Origin: Providencia sp. R33
GTDB lineage: Bacteria; Pseudomonadota; Gammaproteobacteria; Enterobacterales; Enterobacteriaceae
DNA length: 64,000 bases
Assembly (NCBI RefSeq): GCF_019343475.1
Contig: NZ_CP072453.1
Span: 4,216,001-4,280,000, forward strand
Direction: 5' to 3'
A model generated the notes under the pieces. The model was given only the letters and a program-made list of their open reading frames with translations. It had not been told where the DNA came from and did not search any database. Shown in pieces: positions 24,141 through 30,975 of this stretch. How positions within the stretch are numbered: position 1 is the stretch's first letter; each line of letters opens with the position of its first letter. Both the position numbers and the translations under genes were made by a program.

Positions 24141-25169
24141 ATGTTGAACTTAGCGCAATTTAAAGCGGCGGCCGTGCAAGCGGCGCCCGTGTTTCTCGAT
24201 ACCGACGCCACGGTTGATAAAGTGTGCCGCCTGATAGAAGAAGCGGCAGACAACGGCGCGAAATTGGTGGCGTTCCCAGAAGTGTTTGTGTCGGGTTACC
24301 CGTATTGGAGTTGGGTGATGAACCCAATTGACGGTAGCCCGTGGTTTGAAAAGCTGTGCAAATCGGCCATAGAAGTGCCGGGGCCAGAAATCCAAAAAAT
24401 CGCCCACGCGGCAGCACGTCACCGCATCAATGTGGTGATTGGGGTCAATGAGCGCAATCCACACGGTATTGCCACCTTGTATAACACCTTGGTGACCATT
24501 TCCGACGAAGGCACCCTTCTCGGGCGTCACCGCAAATTGGTGCCAACGTGGGCAGAAAAGCTGACGTGGGCCAACGGGGATGCGTCCTCGTTAAAAGTAC
24601 ACCAAACCAGCGTGGGGCCATTAGGTGCCTTAGCCTGTGGGGAAAACACTAACACCTTGGCGCGCTTTGCGTTACTGGCGCAAGGGGAGCTCGTGCATAT
24701 TGCCAGCTACATCGCCTTGCCTGTGGCACCCAAAGATTACGATATGGCGGAAGCGATTCGTTTAAGGGCATCCGCACATTGCTTTGAAGGTAAGGTTTTC
24801 ACGATTGTTTCGTGTTCGACGGTGTCGGAAGAGATTATCGAGGCAATGTCCGCGAGCCACCCTGAGGCGCGTGAGCTGTTAGCGCGCCCAAACAGTGCCT
24901 TTTCGGGCATTATCGGCCCTGACGGTCGTGTGGTTGGCGAACCGCTGATTGATAAAGAAGGGATTGTGTATGGCGATATCGATTTAAACCGCTGTATTCA
25001 ACCACGACAAATGCACGATATCACTGGGCACTATAACCGCTTTGATATCTTTGATTTACAGGTGAACCGCCGTCCGCTGAGTGCCGCCCGTTTTTACGGC
25101 GAAGGGCAAAGCGTGGAGGAATTAAACCCGACTGAGAGCGATGTACCGTTTGGGGAGAAAAAAGGATGA
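24141..25169 (+). CDS. Nitrilase-superfamily C-N hydrolase, proposed maleamate amidohydrolase
   Basis: The 342-residue protein has the complete nitrilase triad: E47 (FPEVFVSGYP), K132 (HRKLVPT) and C166 (ACGENTNTLARF). By these motifs it belongs to the true nitrilase branch, whose members turn nitriles into acids plus ammonia; some also act on amides. No nitrile is expected in this pathway, but cleavage of an ortho-amino ring acid leaves an amide, maleamate. Its position between the FAH hydrolase (15 bp upstream) and maleate isomerase (4-bp ATGA overlap) makes amide hydrolysis to maleate plus ammonia the best inference. A standalone nitrilase, for example for indole-3-acetonitrile, is the alternative. 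Confidence 0.8.
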   Translation: MLNLAQFKAAAVQAAPVFLDTDATVDKVCRLIEEAADNGAKLVAFPEVFVSGYPYWSWVMNPIDGSPWFEKLCKSAIEVPGPEIQKIAHAAARHRINVVIGVNERNPHGIATLYNTLVTISDEGTLLGRHRKLVPTWAEKLTWANGDASSLKVHQTSVGPLGALACGENTNTLARFALLAQGELVHIASYIALPVAPKDYDMAEAIRLRASAHCFEGKVFTIVSCSTVSEEIIEAMSASHPEARELLARPNSAFSGIIGPDGRVVGEPLIDKEGIVYGDIDLNRCIQPRQMHDITGHYNRFDIFDLQVNRRPLSAARFYGEGQSVEELNPTESDVPFGEKKG

Positions 25170-25921
25170 GTCTGGCACGCACATTTCGGATTGGGCAGAT
25201 TGTCCCGTCCTCGAACACCACCATGGAAACCGAAATTCCCGCTATTTTGCGAGCACGGGAAGCGCAGTTTGCAGAGCGTTTTACCTTTCATTCCAGTCGC
25301 ATGCGGATGAAAAAGGTGACCAAAGAAGAGCTGGCGAAGATGGATTCCGACAGCGACCGTTGTGCCCTTGAGCTTTCGGATGCGGCGGTGGATGTGCTCG
25401 GTTATGCCTGCTTGGTCGCTATCATGAGCATGGGGAAAGGGTATCACCGTGTGTCTGAAAGCCGTTTACACCAATGTACCGTGGATAACGGGCACCCTGC
25501 GCCGATTGTCACCAGTGCAGGGGCATTAGTGGATGGGCTGCATGCCATAGGGGCGAAAAAAGTGTCTATTTTGACGCCGTACATGAAGCCACTAACGCAA
25601 TTGGTGATTAAGTATATTGAAAGCGAAGGCATTGAAGTGGTGGATAGCATTTCGTTGGAAATCCCCGATAATTTAGCGGTTGGCAGGCAAGACCCGCTGG
25701 CGCCTGTGGAAATCACCAAGCGGCTGAACACCAATGTGGATGCGATAGTGGCATCAGCGTGTGTACAAATGCCGTCATTACCCTCGGTGCAATTGATTGA
25801 AAACCGCGTGGGCTTGCCCGTGTTGTCTTCTTCGGTGGCCACCACTTACATGATGTTGAAAAAGCTGGGTTTAGAGACACGTGTTGACGGGTTTGGGTCG
25901 TTACTAAGTGGAAAGTTTTAG
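25166..25921 (+). CDS. Maleate cis-trans isomerase (Asp/Glu racemase superfamily)
   Basis: A 251-residue protein with two catalytic cysteines, C82 (GYACLVAIMS) and C199 (ASACVQMPS), at the positions known for NicE-type maleate isomerases (C82 and about C200). The N-terminal IVPSSNTTMETEIP motif is characteristic. It isomerises maleate to fumarate without cofactor, feeding the TCA cycle. The ATG overlaps the nitrilase stop (ATGA), so the two are translationally coupled. Arylmalonate decarboxylase shares the fold but lacks this cysteine pair. Confidence 0.87.
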   Translation: MSLARTFRIGQIVPSSNTTMETEIPAILRAREAQFAERFTFHSSRMRMKKVTKEELAKMDSDSDRCALELSDAAVDVLGYACLVAIMSMGKGYHRVSESRLHQCTVDNGHPAPIVTSAGALVDGLHAIGAKKVSILTPYMKPLTQLVIKYIESEGIEVVDSISLEIPDNLAVGRQDPLAPVEITKRLNTNVDAIVASACVQMPSLPSVQLIENRVGLPVLSSSVATTYMMLKKLGLETRVDGFGSLLSGKF

Positions 25922-26000
25922 CTGAATTATCGTCTCCTTCTGCTACTCTTGAGGGGCTAGATTAAATGCAATGATGCATAGTGTAGATCGAGAGGAACAG

Positions 26001-26534
26001 ATGTCAGATTCAAAGGTTTTTGTTGATAATTACTTGCCTGCCCTATTGGGGCAGGCATGGATGCTAGTTTCATCTGAATTTCATGCAATTGTTGAAAAGA
26101 AAGGGCTGTCTGTATTGGAGTGGCGAGTGCTATCAACATTGGCGGGTAATGGCTCGATGGGGATCACTGAACTATCACAAAAAACAGTCAGTAAACAACC
26201 GACAATTACGCGTGTTTTACAACGGTTAGAACAACAAGGGCATGTGATCCGCCACAATAATCATAGCGGTAGCGATAAGCGAATTACATTGGTGAGTGTC
26301 ACATCTAGTGGGATGTCACTAGTCGATGGGTTATTAATTGAAGCGCAACAACATGAAGAGGCTGTACTTGCCCCATTAGGTCTGCGTAAAAGTAAGATGC
26401 TCAAAGAAGTATTACAGGAATTAATTGCACGTCACAGCTTAGAAAGTATTAATGAGAAAGAAAATTCAGAGAAAAAACTAGTTAGTAAAAAACAATTACG
26501 AAATAAAAACATATCTAAAAACTCAACTGAGTAA
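26001..26534 (+). CDS. MarR-family transcriptional regulator
   Basis: A 177-residue protein with a MarR winged helix (about residues 45-115: LEWRVLSTLAGNGSMGITELSQKTVSKQPTITRVLQRLEQQGHV, then SGSDKRITLVSVTSSG). It has a polar, lysine-rich C-terminal tail of about 30 residues. ATG 26001 is chosen because GAGAGGAACAG precedes it; an upstream in-frame ATG at 25971 has no binding site. It is the last gene of the cluster, 79 bp after the isomerase, and may repress the iorA promoter through the palindrome ATGATTAATCAT; this is inferred. Its composition is AT-rich again, unlike the preceding genes. Confidence 0.85.
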   Translation: MSDSKVFVDNYLPALLGQAWMLVSSEFHAIVEKKGLSVLEWRVLSTLAGNGSMGITELSQKTVSKQPTITRVLQRLEQQGHVIRHNNHSGSDKRITLVSVTSSGMSLVDGLLIEAQQHEEAVLAPLGLRKSKMLKEVLQELIARHSLESINEKENSEKKLVSKKQLRNKNISKNSTE

Positions 26535-26800
26535 TCAGTTAATGATGATTTAGCGGATTATCTTATCTTAGACTAGTGATTTTTGTATTACAGGGATTTT
26601 TATTTTTTATTATCAATGTGATAGGTTAATTTTTCGCGGTCAATGACACTATTGGGATAAACAGTAACATGATGATAGATAGGTCATTTCTGAATTTTAA
26701 ATTTTTTGTGTCTGTTAATTAATTGCTACTTTACATTGATTCAATTTATCTATTAACTTCACTACTGATAATTAATGATTAGCTAAACATGGAGCAATCA

Positions 26801-28447
26801 ATGTCAGTTGTGACACTTGTACTTGTTTTTTTACTTGCGGTTATTGTGAGTGTGTTTATCTCGCGATTGCTCAAAGATATTATTCCATTACCCCTTATTC
26901 AGATAGCGCTGGGAGCTGGGTTGTCTCTGTATGGTTTTACGGTTGAATTTGAACCGCATTTGTTCCTGTTCTTATTTATCCCACCGTTGCTGTTCCTAGA
27001 TGGTTGGCGTATTCCCAAAGAAGCCTTATTCCAAGAAATTAAACCGATTATGTCATTAGCGATAGGCCTCGTGGTGGTTACCGTTATTGGCATGGGGTTC
27101 TTTATTCACTGGTTAATTCCTGCCATTTCATTGGCGGTTGCATTTGCACTCGCGGCGATTTTGTCACCGACTGACCCCGTTTCAGTTTCTGCGATGACGG
27201 TAAATTCCCCACTTCCATCACGGATGGCGCACATACTGGAAGGTGAGTCACTGCTCAACGATGCAACAGGCTTAGTCTGCTTTAGCTTTGCCGTTGTGGC
27301 TGCATTAACGGGAACATTTTCCCTCGCTTCAGCGGCAGGCGAATTTGTTCTTGTTGCCTTTGGTGGGATCTTAATTGGTTTATTAGTCGCTTGGGCAATT
27401 GGTTGGTTGAACCAGTTCTTGGTTAAGCGTACTGGTGAAGAGCCAGCCATCCAAATTATGATCAGCCTATTGATGCCATTTACAGCTTATTTGCTTGCAG
27501 AGCACTTACATGTGTCAGGTATTTTAGCGGCGGTTGTTGCCGGTATTGCTATGCACTATGAGAAAATTGCAGGTCGTATGCAGGCTGCAACACGCATGCA
27601 AAGTAAAGCCGTTTGGGATACCGTTCAAACGGCACTGAACGGAATGATCTTTATTTTACTGGGTGAGCAATTACCGGGTATGTGGATAAATATGCCAGAG
27701 GTTGCTGAAGCGGCGGGGGCAAGTCATCCTTGGATGTTATTTGTTTATGTTGCAATCATTACTGTGGCTCTGGCAATCCTGCGTTTTAGTTGGGTTTGGA
27801 TTTCAATGACCTTAACCGTATTCCACAACCGCCGCCGTGGTAAAGAAGCAGATGTGGTGCATATTCGGATGATGGCTATTATGGCGACTGCGGGTGTTCG
27901 CGGGGCGATTACATTAGCGGGTATTTTAACGCTGCCATTGTTGATGCCAGACGGCTCTTTATTCCCAAATCGTGATGTGGCTATCTTCTTGGCAATGGGC
28001 GTTATTTTATGTTCATTATTGATTGCCAGTATTGCATTGCCGATTTTAACAAAAGGCCTTGTCCAAGATTTACCGTATGATAATGACGAAATCCGTGCTC
28101 GTTTAGCGCTGAATGAAGCGGCAATGGCTCACTTACGTGAGTTAATGAACCACCCTTCAGAGGACGTGGATGAAATCGCCATGCGTACGGAAGTCGGGGC
28201 ACAATTGTTAGAAATTTATGGCAGACGACTTGATAATACCGATGAAACTGAATCTGACGTGTATGATTTACATCGAATGATTGAGATGGAACGCCAAATG
28301 TCTAACTCTGCATTGAAAGCGAAGCGTGAAGCGTTATACCAAATGCGGAAAAATAAAAACATTAACGAACGGGTTTACCATCGTTTACGTGATGAATTGG
28401 ATCTAAAAGAAGAAACACTGAATCATCATAAAAATGGTAAGCACTAG
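26801..28447 (+). CDS. CPA1-family Na+/H+ antiporter (NhaP/YjcE type)
   Basis: A 548-residue protein with about 12 membrane helices in the first 410 residues and a cytoplasmic, charged, helix-rich C-terminal domain (about 420-548). Family motifs include LFLFLFIPPLLFLDGW, the ion-binding region ILSPTDPVSVSAM and EGESLLNDATGLVCF near residue 150, and ATAGVRGAITLAG near residue 370. The length is close to E. coli YjcE (549). It exchanges Na+ or K+ for protons across the inner membrane. ATG 26801 is preferred because GGAG lies 8 nt before it; ATG 26789 lacks a binding site. It is monocistronic with its own terminator. The 266 bp before it hold no gene that I can see. Confidence 0.9.
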   Translation: MSVVTLVLVFLLAVIVSVFISRLLKDIIPLPLIQIALGAGLSLYGFTVEFEPHLFLFLFIPPLLFLDGWRIPKEALFQEIKPIMSLAIGLVVVTVIGMGFFIHWLIPAISLAVAFALAAILSPTDPVSVSAMTVNSPLPSRMAHILEGESLLNDATGLVCFSFAVVAALTGTFSLASAAGEFVLVAFGGILIGLLVAWAIGWLNQFLVKRTGEEPAIQIMISLLMPFTAYLLAEHLHVSGILAAVVAGIAMHYEKIAGRMQAATRMQSKAVWDTVQTALNGMIFILLGEQLPGMWINMPEVAEAAGASHPWMLFVYVAIITVALAILRFSWVWISMTLTVFHNRRRGKEADVVHIRMMAIMATAGVRGAITLAGILTLPLLMPDGSLFPNRDVAIFLAMGVILCSLLIASIALPILTKGLVQDLPYDNDEIRARLALNEAAMAHLRELMNHPSEDVDEIAMRTEVGAQLLEIYGRRLDNTDETESDVYDLHRMIEMERQMSNSALKAKREALYQMRKNKNINERVYHRLRDELDLKEETLNHHKNGKH

Positions 28448-28459
28448 TTTATGAAATTA

Positions 28460-28487
28460 AAGGCCTGAATATGTTCAGGCCTTTTTC
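28460..28487 (+). terminator. Rho-independent terminator of the antiporter gene
   Basis: AAGGCCTGAA (28460-28469) and TTCAGGCCTT (28474-28483) form a perfect 10-bp stem with a 4-nt loop, followed by TTTC. Confidence 0.9.
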
Positions 28488-28519
28488 TTGGCAAGATAAA
28501 TGAGAGTGGAAAAGGCTAT

Positions 28520-28548
28520 TTGACTAATCATATTAATAGTTGATAGGT
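28520..28548 (+). promoter_or_regulatory. Promoter of the leader-peptide/kinase transcript
   Basis: TTGACT (28520-28525), a 17-18-bp spacer and ATAGGTT form a sigma70-like promoter about 30 bp before the leader-peptide start. Confidence 0.5.
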
Positions 28549-28576
28549 TAGTGTTAACCTCATTTAGGAAAGAAAT

Positions 28577-28624
28577 ATGTCACAGATTGTCGCTCGTTTA
28601 AGCATGATTATTACCATCACTTAG
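28577..28624 (+). CDS. 15-residue leader peptide with Ile/Thr control codons
   Basis: An ATG preceded by AGGAAAG at good spacing opens MSQIVARLSMIITIT followed by TAG. The last codons are Ile-Ile-Thr-Ile-Thr. Immediately after come overlapping hairpins (CCATCAC/GTGGTGG around the stop codon; GATTGTC in the peptide region against GACAATC at 28640-28646) and then a strong terminator. This is the layout of a ribosome-mediated attenuator sensing charged tRNA-Ile and tRNA-Thr. The downstream gene, however, is a P-loop kinase of unknown role and not a biosynthetic enzyme. Confidence 0.6.
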   Translation: MSQIVARLSMIITIT

Positions 28625-28647
28625 TGGTGGGGATAAGTGACAATCGA

Positions 28648-28676
28648 AACCCGCCAGACAAGGCGGGTTTTTTGTT
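28648..28676 (+). terminator. Attenuator terminator upstream of the P-loop kinase gene
   Basis: AACCCGCC and GGCGGGTT (28648-28655 and 28662-28669) form an 8-bp stem with a 6-nt loop, followed by a T-rich tail TTTTGTTTTTG. It lies between the leader peptide and the kinase gene and would stop transcription when the leader is translated freely. Confidence 0.8.
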
Positions 28677-28709
28677 TTTGTCTGGTCAATTATCAGCAAG
28701 GAAATGTTA

Positions 28710-29225
28710 ATGAATTTTACTGGAAAGCCACAAACCTCCGATAACGAAGTACGCTTACATTTTCTCTGTGGAAAAATTGCCTCAGGGAAGTCAACGCTTG
28801 CAAAGCAACTCGCTAAGCAGCCTCGAACCATTTTATTGAGCGAAGATGAATGGCTTTCGACGTTGTATCCCAATGAAATCACAGAGCTTTCACACTATGT
28901 CGCTAAAAGCACCTTGGTGAAAAAGGTGTTGGAAAAACATATCAAGCAATTGATGGAGGCAGGTAATACGGTCGTGATGGATTTCCCTGCCAATACACCA
29001 AATCAGCGCCAATGGCTAAAATCACTCGCACAGGCATCGAATGTGCCGTACGTTTTTCACGTTTTACAGGTTGATAACGATGAGTGCAAAGCACGGCTTG
29101 TCGTGCGTAATTTAATGGGGGAAAACCCGTTTCACACCTCAGACGCACAGTTTGATTTAATCACCGCACATTTTTCGTACCCTGCTCTAGATGAACAATT
29201 GAATTGCCAGTTTTATCCTGAGTAG
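28710..29225 (+). CDS. P-loop ATPase/kinase of the AAA_33 (zeta-toxin/gluconate-kinase-like) type
   Basis: The 171-residue protein has a Walker A motif (CGKIASGKST, residues 20-29), a LLSEDEW strand-end motif near residue 46 and a VVMDFPANTPNQRQW segment near residue 88, as in small P-loop kinases that phosphorylate sugars, nucleosides or antibiotics. The substrate is not evident. ATG 28710 is preferred (AAGGAA at 7-nt spacing); an ATG at 28704 is too close to that site. Expression is probably controlled by the upstream leader peptide and attenuator. A hairpin (TTTCAGCGGC 29233-29242 with GCCGCTGAAA 29258-29267) follows, without a good T-run. Confidence 0.7.
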   Translation: MNFTGKPQTSDNEVRLHFLCGKIASGKSTLAKQLAKQPRTILLSEDEWLSTLYPNEITELSHYVAKSTLVKKVLEKHIKQLMEAGNTVVMDFPANTPNQRQWLKSLAQASNVPYVFHVLQVDNDECKARLVVRNLMGENPFHTSDAQFDLITAHFSYPALDEQLNCQFYPE

Positions 29226-29273
29226 TGCGTCGTTTCAGCGGCTAATAGTGGGAAAAAGCCGCTGAAAAACGGG

Positions 29274-29894
29274 TCATTTGGGGCGATACATTTTTAAATT
29301 TTGTTGTTGTTCAATCCAATAATAATCGGCGGGGCCACCTGCACGTAGTAACGGTTTTTGCCCTGCACAATCATAAAGCCCATCGGTTAGGGTGGATTCA
29401 TCAATGTGCACCATGACAACCTCCCCCATGACCATCCACGTATCCAGTAATTGTCCGTCAGCGCGTTTAAGTTGCTGATATTGCGTCACGACACATTCCA
29501 TAGAAACAGGGGTTTGTGCTATGCGTGGTGGTGCAATTAACGTTGATGGTAATGTGGAAAGTTGGGTTAACGCAAACTCACTTTCCCCACGTTCAAGGGT
29601 TGCGCTGCTCATATTGACCTGCTCGCCAAGGCTTAGTGTCGCAAGGTTGTAGACAAATTCCCCTGTTTCGATGGCATTGGTGACAGAGTCCTTTTTACCC
29701 ACGCTGGAAAAGGCCAAAATTGGTGGTGAGTAATTGAAAATATTGAAAAAACTGTAAGGCGCCAGATTGGTACGACCTTGGCTGTCACAGGTTGAGATCC
29801 AACCTATAGGACGTGGGCCGATTAACGACGGAATGGGGTCATGGGGAAGTCCATGGCCTTTAGTAGGTTGATAACTATAGAATTTGGTTGTCAT
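29274..29894 (-). CDS. Flavin reductase-like FMN-binding split-barrel protein
   Basis: A 206-residue protein of the DIM6/NTAB flavin reductase-like family (LIGPRPIGWIST, NLAPYSFFNIFNYSPPILAFSS, ETGEFVYNLAT). Members bind FMN and often act as flavin reductases or on unknown substrates. It is longer than the StyB-like reductase at 9.2 kb and belongs to a different branch. The neighbouring AraC gene, 115 bp upstream and in the same orientation, may regulate it. Confidence 0.75.
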   Translation of the reverse strand: MTTKFYSYQPTKGHGLPHDPIPSLIGPRPIGWISTCDSQGRTNLAPYSFFNIFNYSPPILAFSSVGKKDSVTNAIETGEFVYNLATLSLGEQVNMSSATLERGESEFALTQLSTLPSTLIAPPRIAQTPVSMECVVTQYQQLKRADGQLLDTWMVMGEVVMVHIDESTLTDGLYDCAGQKPLLRAGGPADYYWIEQQQNLKMYRPK

Positions 29895-30009
29895 TACAAG
29901 TTCCTTTTTTATTTTATCCTAACGGATAATAGAGGCCGACGTAAGGTTAAAAAATGAAAAATGCAATGAACGCATAAAGTTCGCAGCCAATGGATAGTAT
30001 TTTCGGATA

Positions 30010-30783
30010 TTACTCACCAATTCGCTGGATAAAACTGGAAGGGCTTTGCCCCAACCACTTTTTAAACATTGTGGAAAATGACCCCACGCTACTATAACCC
30101 AAGTCAAAAGCCACTTCGGTAATCGATTTTCCTGCGGAAATATGGGTAATGGCACTGAGCAAGCATGCTTGTTGTCGCCAATCTGAAAAAGAGAGGCCTG
30201 TCTGCGCCCCAAAAAAACGACTAAAGGAACGCTCACTTTTGTGTAGTTTCGCCGCCCATTCTTGGGGAAGTGAGGTGATTTGAGGGGCTTTTAAAAATTC
30301 ACGACACATTTGGGCGAGGTGCTCATCCCGTGGGATCGGCGCATAAAATGGCAAAGGTTCGGCACGCTCAATCTCGTGCAAGATCAATTGGATCATCACA
30401 CCATCACGGCCATGAAGATCGTATTCGATCGGCGTATCGACCGCTTCCAGTAATAATTGTCGAAGTAGTGGCGAAACACGCAGCACTTCGCATTTATTTC
30501 CTTTACGTGGTGCCGCTGCGGGTTCGATATACAAACTGCGCGTACTCACATTTAGCATACGGGTTTCATGGGGGGTATTGCAGGGGATCCACACGCCGCT
30601 ATCAGGTGGAATAACCCACTCGCCATCGTCAGTACTCACTTCAATCAAGCCTGTGGCGCCATACAAAAACTGCGCACGGCGGTGAACGTGGGAGTCCAGC
30701 AACACATTCGGTAAGTAGTCAGTTCCGATCGCAAGAACATCACGAGGAACGGCATCAACGGTCTTAAGGGGAATATTTCGCAT
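30010..30783 (-). CDS. AraC-family transcriptional regulator with cupin sensor domain
   Basis: A 257-residue protein with an N-terminal cupin-like domain (HVHRRAQFLYGATG; PPDSGVWIPCNTPHET) and a C-terminal AraC double helix-turn-helix (about residues 160-255, ITEVAFDLGYSSVGSFSTMFKKWLGQSPSSF). The layout resembles NimR/YeaM-type regulators. ATG 30783 is chosen on a purine-rich site (AAGAGAAA); an in-frame ATG at 30813 would add ten residues. It is divergent from the dms operon and upstream of the flavin reductase gene, so its target is uncertain. Confidence 0.78.
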   Translation of the reverse strand: MRNIPLKTVDAVPRDVLAIGTDYLPNVLLDSHVHRRAQFLYGATGLIEVSTDDGEWVIPPDSGVWIPCNTPHETRMLNVSTRSLYIEPAAAPRKGNKCEVLRVSPLLRQLLLEAVDTPIEYDLHGRDGVMIQLILHEIERAEPLPFYAPIPRDEHLAQMCREFLKAPQITSLPQEWAAKLHKSERSFSRFFGAQTGLSFSDWRQQACLLSAITHISAGKSITEVAFDLGYSSVGSFSTMFKKWLGQSPSSFIQRIGE

Positions 30784-30975
30784 GGAAATTTCTCTTGGCT
30801 GAAATTCAAACATAGTGATTTATTTTTCGAATATAGGCAATTTTTATTGATATAACCACATGTTTTCCATGGTTGGCTGAGATTCCGATCTCTTTGGCTG
30901 TTTTTCGAAAGTTGGCAAAACGGAAAATGATTACCCTAGCGCGGAAACCTAATGTATGCCTGAGGTAGAGTTATC

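Noticed and set aside
30814..30975. FNR site upstream of the dms operon
   Set aside because: Only a TTGAT half-site is visible; the matching ATCAA half is absent at the right spacing.
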